A stretch of DNA of 64,000 nt from Microbacterium sp. SS28. Its GTDB lineage: Bacteria > Actinomycetota > Actinomycetes > Actinomycetales > Microbacteriaceae. The translations under genes and the position numbers were made by a program. Location of the stretch: contig NZ_JAKWJP010000004.1 of assembly GCF_022761035.1 (NCBI RefSeq), forward strand, positions 186,001-250,000, read 5' to 3'. Position 1 is the stretch's first letter, and every line of letters begins with the position of its first letter. Of this stretch, positions 26,667 through 34,613 are shown one piece after another. A model generated the notes under the pieces. The model saw only the letters and a program-made list of their open reading frames with translations, was not told the DNA's origin and ran no database searches.

Positions 26667-26756
26667 CAAGTCTGGGTTTGATCTCGATACGCGGGCTTCG
26701 CTCGCTACTCGATCACCGGTAAGGCAGCGCCGTGTCGAACCCATCGGCAACCGCCA

Positions 26757-26772
26757 TGCTTCACGTGAATCG
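26757..26772. promoter_or_regulatory. parS-like site 10 (central core only)
   Basis: TGCTTCACGTGAATCG keeps TTCACGTGAA but has symmetric-looking losses in both outer arms. Confidence 0.45.
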
Positions 26773-26907
26773 CTCACGCGTTGCGCTGATCTCGATACGC
26801 GGGCTTCGCTCGCTACTCGATCACCGGTAGGGAATGGTGCCGAGCGACCCCACTCCGGTGGTTGAGTAGGCGCGCCAGCACCGTATCGAAACCATCGACA
26901 ACCACCA

Positions 26908-26923
26908 CGTTTCACGTGAAACG
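26908..26923. promoter_or_regulatory. parS site 11 (intact core)
   Basis: CGTTTCACGTGAAACG between a forward REP (26857-26893) and an inverted REP (26939-26978). Confidence 0.85.
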
Positions 26924-27054
26924 CGCACGCGTCGCACTGATCTCGATACTCGGGCTTCGCTCGCTACTCGATCACCGGTAGGGGAATGGTGTTGAGCGAC
27001 CCCGGTGGTTGAGTAGACGCGCCAGCGCCGTATCGAAACCTCGACAACCACCAA

Positions 27055-27070
27055 CGTTTCACGTGAAACG
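27055..27070. promoter_or_regulatory. parS site 12 (intact core)
   Basis: CGTTTCACGTGAAACG between a forward REP (27004-27040) and an inverted REP (27086-27125). Confidence 0.85.
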
Positions 27071-27350
27071 CTCACGCGTGGCGCTGATCTCGATACGCGG
27101 GCTTCGCTCGTTACTCGATCACCGGTAAGGGGGCTTCAACTACGCCACGCGGTGGTTGAGTAGGCGCGCCAGCGCCTTATCGAAACCATCGCACCCGGAA
27201 CAGAGGCAAAGCTGCGGGGGATCGCGACGCGCACGCTTGACGCAACGCGGGATTACAGATCCGCGGCAGCGGCCCACCACGCTCGGGCTCTGGCGCCCGT
27301 TCACTGCGAGTCAGCTCTACGCATCCGACTACATCCTTCACATTCCGCCA

Positions 27351-27366
27351 TGTATCACGTGAGACG
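27351..27366. promoter_or_regulatory. parS-like site 13 (degenerate)
   Basis: TGTATCACGTGAGACG has one change in each arm, which together are symmetric in position. It is followed by a degraded inverted REP. Confidence 0.4.
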
Positions 27367-27568
27367 CTGGCGTCCTGGATTGGTCTCGTTACGCGGGCTT
27401 CGCTCGCTACTCGATCACTAACGCCGGGAGCAACACGAGGCAGCCCATGCGCCCACCCACCGAGGCTCCACGCTCGCTGCTCAATCACCGGACGCGCGGT
27501 CTCGAGTGGGTCACTGCCGGTGGTTGAGTAGGCGCGCCAGCGCTGTATCGAACCATCGACAACCACCA

Positions 27569-27584
27569 CGTTTCACGTAAAACC
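27569..27584. promoter_or_regulatory. parS-like site 14 (degenerate)
   Basis: CGTTTCACGTAAAACC has a changed base in the central CACGTG and another at the outer end. It is flanked by a forward REP (27519-27554) and a shortened inverted REP (27600-27637). Confidence 0.45.
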
Positions 27585-27680
27585 CTCACGCGTGACGCTG
27601 ATCTCGATACGGGCTTCGCTCGCTACTCGATCACCAGCAGAGGCCGACCACTCGAGCATCCGCAACCCGCAGGACTGGGG

Positions 27681-27869
27681 GAGCTCGATACGCTCGCTGT
27701 GCTCGCTGCTCGATCACCGCAACCGCGCGGTGCTCTCGTAGCCCGGTCGGTGATCGACGGGACAAGCCGCTCCCGCAGACGATGGATCTCTGTTCGCACG
27801 ATTGCCGGAACAAAGCGAGTCCCTCGCGGCCCGGTGGTTGCGCAGGCGCGCCAGCGCCGTATCGAAATC
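27681..27869. repeat. Last, isolated REP copies before rsmG
   Basis: A diverged inverted element at 27681-27720 and a forward element at 27833-27869 (with TTGCGCAGG instead of TTGAGTAGG), without parS between them. They are the degraded rsmG-side end of the array. Confidence 0.7.
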
Positions 27870-27906
27870 AGTCCACCCGACCCCCGACAACCGGCAAAAC
27901 CGCAGG

Positions 27907-28539
27907 TCAGCGCCGAATCGTGCCCCGAACAACGCGTGTCGGCTCGGCGAGAAGCGCCTCACCGACGACCTCGACGCGGGCATCCGCGATGCCGTACTTG
28001 CGCAGCGGCTTGACCGCGGCGTCGATCTCGGCGCCGGCGTTGGCGCCCTTCAGAAGGATGAGCTCGCCGCCATCCTTCACGAGCGGTGCGGTCAGCGGAA
28101 CGAGCGTGCGCAGGGCGCTCACGGCCCGGGCTGTGACCGCGTCCAGAATCGGTCCGCGCTTCCAGTCCTCGGCGCGGGCGCGCAGCACCTCGACATTGTC
28201 GAGCCCGAGAGAGTCCACCTGTTCGTTGAGCCAGGCGACCCGGCGCTCCATCGGCTCGATCAGGATCCACTCGACATCCGGGCGTGCGATCGCGAGCACG
28301 AGGCCCGGCAGGCCCGCACCTGAACCGATGTCCGCGACCCGACCCGAGAACAGGGGTGCGACGACAGCGCTGTTCAGGACGTGACGCGACCACAGTCGTG
28401 GCGGCTCAAGCGGCCCGATCAGGCCGCGCTCCTCGCCTTCGTCGGCCAGCGCCTGCGTGAAGCGGCGGGCAACGTCGATCCGGTCGCCGAAGATCTCAGC
28501 GGCAACCGCCGGCTCGACCTCTACCTGTGTCTCGCTCAT
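27907..28539 (-). CDS. rsmG: 16S rRNA (guanine-N7)-methyltransferase RsmG (GidB)
   Basis: 210 residues. RLWSRHVLNSAVV and the SAM motif VADIGSGAGLPGLVLAIARP are the family signatures. It methylates G527 (E. coli numbering) in the 530 loop of 16S rRNA; loss gives low-level streptomycin resistance in other bacteria. The ATG at 28539 follows the jag stop by 19 bases, which contain a parS-like site. In most bacteria parA follows directly; here 3.3 kb intervene. Confidence 0.93.
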   Translation of the reverse strand: MSETQVEVEPAVAAEIFGDRIDVARRFTQALADEGEERGLIGPLEPPRLWSRHVLNSAVVAPLFSGRVADIGSGAGLPGLVLAIARPDVEWILIEPMERRVAWLNEQVDSLGLDNVEVLRARAEDWKRGPILDAVTARAVSALRTLVPLTAPLVKDGGELILLKGANAGAEIDAAVKPLRKYGIADARVEVVGEALLAEPTRVVRGTIRR

Positions 28540-28542
28540 CGC

Positions 28543-28558
28543 CGTTTCACGTGGAACG
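28543..28558. promoter_or_regulatory. parS-like site 15, between jag and rsmG
   Basis: CGTTTCACGTGGAACG has one changed core base. It occupies nearly the whole jag-rsmG spacer just before the rsmG start and has no REP partners. Confidence 0.55.
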
Positions 28559-29071
28559 TCAGTGGCGACGGATGACGGTGTGGCGCTCGGCGCCTTCGCC
28601 GTACGACTCCGAGATGAAGCCACGCTCGGCGACGAGGTCGTGCACGAGCTTGCGCTCGTAGCTCGACATCGAGGGGAGCGAAGCCTGCGTCGCACCATCG
28701 TCGAGGCGCGCGATCGCACGATCGACGAGCACCGAAAGCTGCTTCTCACGCGTGTCGCGCGATCCGCCGATGTCGAGGATCAGGCGCGAGAATCGACCGG
28801 TACGGCTCTGCACCGCGATGCGCGTCAGCTCCTGCAGCGCCTGCACGGTGTCGGGAGCCGAGAGAGGCGAGAGTGCGCCCTCGTCTTCGGCCTCGATGGA
28901 GACATAGGCGCGCCCCGCCCGGACGTCGAGGGCCAGGTCGCCGTCGATGTCGGCGATGTCGAGCAGCTCCTCGATGTAGTCGGCGGCGATGTCGCCTTCC
29001 TGCTCGAGCTGCTCCACTGTGGGAGCCACGCGCTCGGCGGTGGCGGTGTCGACGGATTCGGTCGTGGTCAT
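28559..29071 (-). CDS. jag: Jag/KhpB-like RNA-binding protein (KH + R3H)
   Basis: 170 residues from the ATG at 29071, chosen because GAGGA lies just upstream; in-frame GTG at 29116 and ATG at 29086 have no ribosome site. The C-terminal R3H motif (SMSSYERKLVHDLVAERG…SYGEGAERHTVIRR) and the preceding KH-like beta-alpha region are clear. The N-terminal Jag_N domain of firmicute proteins is replaced by a short acidic segment. It likely binds RNA and lies in the conserved yidC-jag-rsmG order. Confidence 0.88.
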   Translation of the reverse strand: MTTTESVDTATAERVAPTVEQLEQEGDIAADYIEELLDIADIDGDLALDVRAGRAYVSIEAEDEGALSPLSAPDTVQALQELTRIAVQSRTGRFSRLILDIGGSRDTREKQLSVLVDRAIARLDDGATQASLPSMSSYERKLVHDLVAERGFISESYGEGAERHTVIRRH

Positions 29072-29128
29072 GGCGTCCTCGCTCATCGGGTCGGGCGTGT
29101 CAGTCGGGAGTGTCACCGGTGCGGCCGC

Positions 29129-30277
29129 TCAGCTGTCCGCTGATCCGGCCGAACCTGCGTCACTCGGGCGGGTCGAGCCGGGATTCGTCGAACCCGGGTT
29201 CGACGAGCCGCCCTTCTGGCCCTGCTTCTTGGCGCGCTGCTTGCTCACGGGCTGCTGACGCTTGGGCGTCGCTGCGCGGGCACGCTCGGCCTCTTCGAAA
29301 AGGCGCTGCTGCTCCGCCTGGTACTTCTCCATCGGCACGACCTTGCCCGACGAGTCGAGCGCCTTCCCCTTGCGGGCCAGCCGCTCCTCGCGCTGCTTGG
29401 CAGCCTCCGAGCCGGGAGTCGGCATCTCGCGGATGACGAGGAACTGCTGAGCCATCGTCCAGAGGTTGGAGATGAACCAGTAGATGACGACGCCGAGGGG
29501 AAAGAAGACACCCGAGAAGACGAAGCCGAGGGGGAGGATCCAGAGCATGATCTTCTGCATCTGGTACGCCTGGCCGGTCTTGGCCTCGGGCGACAGGTTC
29601 TTCGAGATGATCTGAAGCTGCGTGAAGAACTGCGACGCGATCATGAGCACGACGAGCGTCACCAGAATGACGATCGAGGTCGTGTTGTTCGAGTTGATCG
29701 CGTCGATCAGCGTTTCGTGGAGCGAGGCGACGCCGAACAGCTTCGCGTTGTAGAACTCGAGGGTGAGCTCGGGTGTGAGCGGTCCCACACCGCCGTTGCC
29801 GTCCTCGGCATTGAGCTTGATCGAGCTGAGCACCGAGTACAGTGAGAAGAACACGGGCATCTGCACGAGCAGCGGAAGGCAGCTCGACACAGGCGTCGTG
29901 CCGTGCTTCTTATACAGCGCCATCGTCTCGCGGCTCATCGCCTCGCGAGACAACTGGTCCTTCTTGCCTTTGTACTTCTCCTGAACTTTCCGCAGTTCAG
30001 GAGCGATTTCCATCATCTTGCGCTGGCTCTTGATCTGCCGCACGAAGAGGGGAATGAGGGCGGCACGGACGACCACGACGAGGCCGATGATCGCGAGCAC
30101 CCACGTGATGCCGGCAGCCGCCGGAAGGCCCATAGCCGTGAAGAGGGCGTGCCACCCGACCAGGACGAGCTCGACCAGCCACTTGAGCGGCCACAGGATG
30201 GTGCCGAGGAGGTCGAAGCCCCCCGACGCGGCAGCCGGTGCCGGCGTGCTCGTGGCGAGGTACAGCAGATCCGTCAC
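29129..30277 (-). CDS. yidC: Membrane protein insertase YidC
   Basis: 382 residues from GTG 30277 (AAAGGA upstream). It is the Oxa1-like short form: five membrane helices, the conserved Arg in the first core helix region (VVVVRAALIPLFVRQIKSQRKM) that forms the hydrophilic groove, and the QMPVFFSLYSVLS segment. The C-terminal tail is basic with NPGSTNPGST repeats and probably binds ribosomes. It inserts and folds membrane proteins with or without SecYEG. Confidence 0.94.
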   Translation of the reverse strand: MTDLLYLATSTPAPAAASGGFDLLGTILWPLKWLVELVLVGWHALFTAMGLPAAAGITWVLAIIGLVVVVRAALIPLFVRQIKSQRKMMEIAPELRKVQEKYKGKKDQLSREAMSRETMALYKKHGTTPVSSCLPLLVQMPVFFSLYSVLSSIKLNAEDGNGGVGPLTPELTLEFYNAKLFGVASLHETLIDAINSNNTTSIVILVTLVVLMIASQFFTQLQIISKNLSPEAKTGQAYQMQKIMLWILPLGFVFSGVFFPLGVVIYWFISNLWTMAQQFLVIREMPTPGSEAAKQREERLARKGKALDSSGKVVPMEKYQAEQQRLFEEAERARAATPKRQQPVSKQRAKKQGQKGGSSNPGSTNPGSTRPSDAGSAGSADS

Positions 30278-30280
30278 GGA

Positions 30281-30631
30281 TCAGTCCTTTCTCAGGGGCA
30301 CGACGTAACCGTGCGAGGTCAGGTCGTAGCGGAACCGCCGATGAGGCGGGACGTCATCGATGCCGCCGCGCGCCCAGGGGTGGCAGCGGCCGAGGCGCAC
30401 GGCTGTCAAGCCGACGCCTTTCACCAGGCCGTGCTGCTGAACCGCACCGACGGCATAGGCAGAGCACGAGGGGTAGTACTTGCACACGTCGCCATAGGTG
30501 TGCGAAATCGTCGCGCGGTATCCGTGCAGGAGGGCGAGCCCGAGGTTGCGAGGCAGCAGGGGAACGGCACGCAGAGAATCGGATGCCTCGAGCCGCGCAT
30601 CTCCGAGGGCGTAAGCGGGAAGCACGCTCAT
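30281..30631 (-). CDS. yidD: Membrane protein insertion efficiency factor YidD
   Basis: 116 residues from ATG 30631. The signature CKYYPSCSAYAVGAVQQHGLVKG and RLGRCHPW is complete. It is a small membrane-associated protein that helps YidC-dependent insertion. It overlaps rnpA by four bases and stops three bases before yidC starts. An N-terminal stretch before YPSCS is a little longer than usual. Confidence 0.93.
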   Translation of the reverse strand: MSVLPAYALGDARLEASDSLRAVPLLPRNLGLALLHGYRATISHTYGDVCKYYPSCSAYAVGAVQQHGLVKGVGLTAVRLGRCHPWARGGIDDVPPHRRFRYDLTSHGYVVPLRKD

Positions 30632-30966
30632 GCTGCGGCCCTTCGGGCGAGGCAGCGCTCGACTTCGTCGCGGAGTTCTCCGAAGTCGGCGGTCGCAGCG
30701 GAAGGCAGCGCGCGGATGACGACATCCGATCCGTGCCGGACGCCTACGAGGGCCTCGGAGCACACGGCTTTCAGTCGGCGGCGGACGGTGTTTCTCACGA
30801 CCGCCGATCCGACCTGCTTGCTGACGATGAAGCCGAAACGCGCGGGGCGTTCGTCATCGGAGGTGACGACGTAGGTCACGGTGTGCGCAGACGCACACCG
30901 ACCGCCCCTACGGACGACGGCCTTGTACTCCGCTCCGCGGGTGAGTCGGTTCGGCCTCGCCAGCAC
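30628..30966 (-). CDS. rnpA: Ribonuclease P protein component
   Basis: 112 residues. The RNR motif region VGSAVVRNTVRRRLKAV is intact. It binds RNase P RNA and supports tRNA 5' processing. The start is GTG 30966, nine bases after the rpmH stop, which is the classic rpmH-rnpA arrangement. Confidence 0.94.
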   Translation of the reverse strand: MLARPNRLTRGAEYKAVVRRGGRCASAHTVTYVVTSDDERPARFGFIVSKQVGSAVVRNTVRRRLKAVCSEALVGVRHGSDVVIRALPSAATADFGELRDEVERCLARRAAA

Positions 30967-30975
30967 CGCTCGATG

Positions 30976-31113
30976 TCAGGCCGAGAGCTCGGTGCGGCCC
31001 TTGCCACGACGAGCCGAGAGGATGGCGCGGCCGGCACGCGTGCGCATGCGGGCGCGGAAGCCGTGCTTCTTGGCGCGACGACGGTTGTTGGGCTGGAAAG
31101 TGCGCTTGCTCAT
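30976..31113 (-). CDS. rpmH: 50S ribosomal protein L34
   Basis: 45 residues, beginning [19 protein letters not shown] and almost entirely basic, as expected for L34. GGAAG lies seven bases before the ATG. It is divergent from dnaA across the 310-base spacer, as in most bacteria. Confidence 0.96.
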   Translation of the reverse strand: MSKRTFQPNNRRRAKKHGFRARMRTRAGRAILSARRGKGRTELSA

Positions 31114-31256
31114 GGAATCACTTCCGGATCAGGTGTCACCGGGACGCTCAGACCGGAGACTGCTTGGTTACAGGAATCTGCCGCGAGGGCATAAGTCAAC
31201 CGATTAAGGCTACGTCTCCTGGGCCGATAACTCAAACTGAGCCATGCCGGCGGGCA

Positions 31257-31265
31257 TTATCCACA
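31257..31265 (+). promoter_or_regulatory. DnaA box
   Basis: TTATCCACA, perfect consensus, upstream of dnaA. Confidence 0.85.
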
Positions 31266-31356
31266 ATCGGTGTCGCTGACCCTGGCACCGACACGCGCCC
31301 GGTTCTACAGTGGAGTTTGCTCGTGAGTCGCCCGCTGACTAGCGTTGCTCCGGCAG

Positions 31357-31365
31357 TTATCCACA
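31357..31365 (+). promoter_or_regulatory. DnaA box
   Basis: TTATCCACA, perfect consensus, 58 bases before the dnaA start. Confidence 0.85.
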
Positions 31366-31423
31366 GGCACCGGGGTGTTCCCATCCTCTGATCCTGAGGT
31401 GCAGTTTCGACCCCGGGGGGGCC

Positions 31424-32863
31424 ATGTCGCAGCACGAGATTCCAGATGTTCCTGTCTGGACGGCGGTGCTCGACGAACTCACCGTCGACGACCGCGTCAC
31501 CCCGCAGCTGCACGGATTCCTCAATCTGGCGGTCCCACAGGGCGTCATGAGCGGGACGCTCTATCTCGACGTCCCCAACGACCTCACGGCCGCGCAGATC
31601 AACAAGCGCATGCGGGCGCCGATCATGGAGGCGCTCGCGCGCATCCCGCAGGATCCGCCCGTCGCGTCGACCTTCCGCGTCGTGGTCAATCCGGATCTCG
31701 TCGACCAGCACATGACTGTTCCCATCCAGGTCCAGTCCGCCGCCGCCGCAGCCGCCGAGCCTGTCGCTGCCTCCGCGCCCACCGCTCTTCGCCAGCGCTT
31801 CGAGGAGCCGGTCGAGACGCCGTCGCGCAACGACTCGCGCCTCAACCCGAAGTACACGTTCGACAACTTCGTCATCGGGCAGTCCAACCGCTTCGCCCAC
31901 GCCGCGGCGGTCGCGGTCGCCGAGGCACCGGCGAAGGCGTACAACCCGCTCTTCATCTACGGCGACTCGGGACTCGGAAAAACCCACCTCCTGCACGCGA
32001 TCGGCGACTACGCGATCAGCCTCTATGCCGGCATCCGCGTCCGGTACGTCTCGAGTGAAGAGTTCACGAACGACTTCATCAACTCGATCGCCAACAACCG
32101 CGGATCGGCTTTCCAGGCGCGGTATCGGGATGTCGACATCCTGCTCATCGACGACATCCAGTTCCTGCAGGGTCGCGCCGAGACGCAGGAAGCCTTCTTC
32201 CACACCTTCAACACGCTCCACGACCACGACAAGCAGGTCGTGATCACGAGCGATGTCCCGCCGAAGCACCTGACCGGCTTCGAGGACCGCATGCGCAGCC
32301 GGTTCGAGTGGGGTCTCATCACGGACGTCCAGGCGCCCGACCTCGAGACCCGCATCGCGATCCTGCGCAAGAAGGCCCAGTCCGAGCGGCTGCACATCCC
32401 TGACGAGGTGCTCGAGTACATTGCGACGGTCGTCTCGTCCAACATCCGCGAGCTCGAGGGCGCGCTCATCCGCGTCTCGGCTTTCGCGAGCCTCAACCGA
32501 TCGACGCTCGACATGTCGCTCGCACAGACGGTCCTGCGCGACATCGTCGATCAGGACGACGCCAACGTCATCTCGCCGACCGACATCATCACCGCGACAG
32601 CGGCCTACTTCAAGCTGACGGTCGACGATCTCTACGGGTCGAGCCGCTCCCAGTCCGTCGCGACGGCGCGTCAGATCGCCATGTACCTGTGCCGCGAGCG
32701 CACGAGCCTCTCACTGCCCAAGATCGGGCAGCTCTTCGGCAACCGCGACCACACGACGGTCATGTACGCCTACAAGAAGATCAGCGACCTCATGAAGGAG
32801 CGGCGCTCGATCTACAACCAGGTGTCCGAGATCACGGCACAGCTCGGCCGCAACGGCCGCTGA
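31424..32863 (+). CDS. dnaA: Chromosomal replication initiator DnaA
   Basis: 479 residues. Domain I (1-~90) is followed by an Ala-rich linker, the AAA+ domain with Walker [10 protein letters not shown] near residue 181, Walker [10 protein letters not shown] and the Arg-containing sensor II region. Domain IV carries the DNA-reading signature [16 protein letters not shown] near residue 437. It binds TTATCCACA boxes on both sides of its gene and melts the origin. The linker between domains I and III is short compared with Streptomyces. Confidence 0.97.
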   Translation: MSQHEIPDVPVWTAVLDELTVDDRVTPQLHGFLNLAVPQGVMSGTLYLDVPNDLTAAQINKRMRAPIMEALARIPQDPPVASTFRVVVNPDLVDQHMTVPIQVQSAAAAAAEPVAASAPTALRQRFEEPVETPSRNDSRLNPKYTFDNFVIGQSNRFAHAAAVAVAEAPAKAYNPLFIYGDSGLGKTHLLHAIGDYAISLYAGIRVRYVSSEEFTNDFINSIANNRGSAFQARYRDVDILLIDDIQFLQGRAETQEAFFHTFNTLHDHDKQVVITSDVPPKHLTGFEDRMRSRFEWGLITDVQAPDLETRIAILRKKAQSERLHIPDEVLEYIATVVSSNIRELEGALIRVSAFASLNRSTLDMSLAQTVLRDIVDQDDANVISPTDIITATAAYFKLTVDDLYGSSRSQSVATARQIAMYLCRERTSLSLPKIGQLFGNRDHTTVMYAYKKISDLMKERRSIYNQVSEITAQLGRNGR

Positions 32864-33075
32864 CCCCTCGTTCTCCTCGCGCCGGCCTCGGCGCGCCCTT
32901 CGCCGACCCCACGGGCCGCCGGAGGGCTCTTCGGCGCTCACATGCCGATGAGGCGATCGGATGCCGCCTCCCGCCTTCGTCGGCCGGCGGCCATGTGCCG
33001 TCATATGCCGCGGTCAGCGCTTGACACTGCCTGTGCACGGGGCCAAAATGCCCGTTCTTCACAGTGTGGAAAACC

Positions 33076-33084
33076 TGTGGATAA
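33076..33084 (-). promoter_or_regulatory. DnaA box in oriC
   Basis: TGTGGATAA, the reverse complement of TTATCCACA. A TTTTCCACA-like partner (33065-33073) lies immediately beside it. Confidence 0.85.
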
Positions 33085-33243
33085 CTCGAATCTCCTGCGG
33101 AGAAGTGTTGGCCGTCGGGCCATGACCTGTGGAGGAGCGATGTGGAACTTGTCATTCGGTGCAGCCGCGACATCCCGCTCATCCGCAGGCATTCCACAAC
33201 TCACAAACGTGTAGTTCCCATGCGTCGACAGTGATCGGCCGAC

Positions 33244-33252
33244 TTATCCACA
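33244..33252 (+). promoter_or_regulatory. DnaA box in oriC
   Basis: TTATCCACA followed at once by GTTTCCACA, a tandem pair that abuts the AT-rich stretch. Confidence 0.85.
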
Positions 33253-33400
33253 GTTTCCACAGCGGTTAACAACATGACAGAGAACTTCTGATTAACACCC
33301 CGTCCGATCACCTCGACGCCGAAACGGGCCCTCTTGGGGTCGGGGCAGAACAGGGCACTAGCATGGGTAACCCAAGCCCCAGGACGACAAGGGAGCGCCA

Positions 33401-34552
33401 GTGAGGTTCCACGTCAATCGCGATGTCTTCAGCGAGGCGGTTTCGTTCGTCGTCAAACTGCTGCCCCAGCGCAACCCGCAGCCGATTCTCGCCGGCGTGC
33501 TGATCGAGGCCAGCGCGGCCGGACTGTCGCTCGCGGCATTCGACTACGAAGCCTCGGCCCGCACGACGATCGAAGCGACCGTCGACGAGCCCGGCACGAT
33601 CCTCGTGCACGGCCGCCTCCTCTCGGACATCGCGAGCCGGCTGCCGAACGCGCCGATCCAGATCGAGGTCGACGACGACGGCGGCATCGTGCTGACCTGC
33701 GGCTCCGCGCGCTTCACGCTCGCCTCGATGCCGGTGCAGGAGTACCCGGCGATCCCCGAGGTCACGGGCGACTCCGGGCTCGTCCCGGCCGAGGACTTCG
33801 CCACCGCCATCGCGCAGGTCGCCTTCGCGGCATCGCGCGACGACGTCACCCCCGTGCTCACGGGCGTGCAGCTCGAGGTCTCGGGCACGCAGCTGAGCCT
33901 CGTCGCCACCGACCGCTACCGCGTTGCGCTGCGCGAGATCCCGTGGGACGGCGGCACGACAGCCTCCGACGAGCCGACGACGGCGCTCGTGCCGGCGCGC
34001 ACGCTCACAGAGGTCGGCAAGACCTTCGCGCACAGCGGGCAGATCTCGATCACGTTCTCGGGCTCGGGCGATCGCGAGATCATCGCGTTCACGGCGGGCA
34101 ACAAGACGGTCACGTCGCTGCTCATCAAGGGCAACTTCCCTCCGGTGCGTCGGCTGTTCCCCGCGCAGACCGAGCACCAGGCGGTCCTGAACACGGCCGA
34201 CCTGTCCGAGGCGGTGCGTCGCGTCTCGCTCGTACTGGACCGCTCCGCCCCGCTGCGGTTCACCTTCACGCCCGAGGGCGTGTCGATGGATGCGTCGGGC
34301 ACTGAACAGGCGCGCGCCTCCGAGTCTGTGGATGCGACGCTCGTCGGCGACGACGTCACGCTGGGCCTCAACCCGCAGTACCTCCTCGAGGCGCTGTCGG
34401 CGGTCCGCAGCGAGTTCGCCCGTGTCACGTTCACCTCGAGCGACAACGCGAACAAGCTCAGCCCCGTCCTCATCACGCCGCAGACCTCGGTCGAGAAGGG
34501 CGGCGAGCAGAGCTTCAAGTACCTGCTCCAGCCCAACCTCCTCCTGCGCTGA
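33401..34552 (+). CDS. dnaN: DNA polymerase III sliding clamp (beta subunit)
   Basis: 383 residues from GTG 33401 (GGGAG upstream). Three repeated clamp domains of ~120 residues each are recognisable. It forms the ring dimer that tethers polymerase and other partners; NucS at the other end of the window ends in a possible clamp-binding motif. The position directly after oriC is standard. Confidence 0.96.
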   Translation: MRFHVNRDVFSEAVSFVVKLLPQRNPQPILAGVLIEASAAGLSLAAFDYEASARTTIEATVDEPGTILVHGRLLSDIASRLPNAPIQIEVDDDGGIVLTCGSARFTLASMPVQEYPAIPEVTGDSGLVPAEDFATAIAQVAFAASRDDVTPVLTGVQLEVSGTQLSLVATDRYRVALREIPWDGGTTASDEPTTALVPARTLTEVGKTFAHSGQISITFSGSGDREIIAFTAGNKTVTSLLIKGNFPPVRRLFPAQTEHQAVLNTADLSEAVRRVSLVLDRSAPLRFTFTPEGVSMDASGTEQARASESVDATLVGDDVTLGLNPQYLLEALSAVRSEFARVTFTSSDNANKLSPVLITPQTSVEKGGEQSFKYLLQPNLLLR

Positions 34553-34613
34553 GCGGCACCGCGGCGCTGACCGCCCCGGCCGAAACGTCGGGGCTGCGAA
34601 CTAGGTTTGATTC

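Larger units (their letters stand above)
25830..27637. repeat. Composite array: forward REP - parS - inverted REP units
   Basis: Units of about 150 bases. A forward element (GGTGGTTGAGTAGG…ATCGAAACC; starts 26142, 26296, 26448, 26600, 26857, 27004, 27151, 27519) is followed ~15 bases later by parS in most units. An inverted relative (GATCTCGATACG…CTACTCGATCACCGG) then follows after ~15 bases; its starts are 25861, 25968, 26076, 26225, 26378, 26530, 26680, 26788, 26939, 27086, 27381 and 27600. The inverted element is the reverse-complement cousin of the forward one, so parS sits in the middle of a large imperfect palindrome. In units at 25938, 26045 and 26757 the forward element is truncated to its last part. 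Confidence 0.9.
25726..27906. other. 2.2-kb gene-free region between the GIY-YIG gene and rsmG
   Basis: No credible gene. The region is dominated by parS sites and inverted REP elements, listed separately. Unique pieces are 25733-25829 (an imperfect GAGGAG…CTCCTC hairpin at its start), 27191-27340 and 27721-27832, in which I recognise nothing. Minus-strand open frames of 60-130 codons here are translations of the repeats. Confidence 0.75.
31114..31423. other. rpmH-dnaA divergent spacer with two DnaA boxes
   Basis: No gene. It must hold the promoters of rpmH-rnpA-yidD-yidC and dnaA. Perfect DnaA boxes TTATCCACA are at 31257-31265 and 31357-31365, same orientation and exactly 100 bases apart, suggesting autoregulation of dnaA or an accessory part of the origin. 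A possible dnaA -10 box, TACAGT, is near 31305. A TTGACT at 31194-31199 on the minus strand may serve rpmH, but its -10 is unclear. Confidence 0.75.
32864..33400. other. oriC, dnaA-dnaN spacer
   Basis: 537 bases without a gene. Perfect DnaA boxes are at 33076-33084 (minus) and 33244-33252 (plus). Near-matches are TGTGGAAAA at 33065 and TTTCCACA at 33254, with weaker TGTGGA sequences at 33128 and 33141 and TTCCACAA at 33192. The stretch 33260-33300, with GGTTAACAACATGAC and TGATTAACACC, is the most AT-rich part and is the likely unwinding element. The first ~130 bases (32864-33000) are ordinary GC-rich sequence. Confidence 0.88.

Noticed and set aside
24675-27569. Several 70-210-codon minus-strand frames repeating phrases like ALARLLNHR
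   Set aside because: They are translations of the REP repeats; the repetition follows the DNA units.
24638-27906. A mobile island between parA and rsmG
   Set aside because: No transposase, integrase or terminal duplication is seen; the content is native repeats plus one small nuclease gene.
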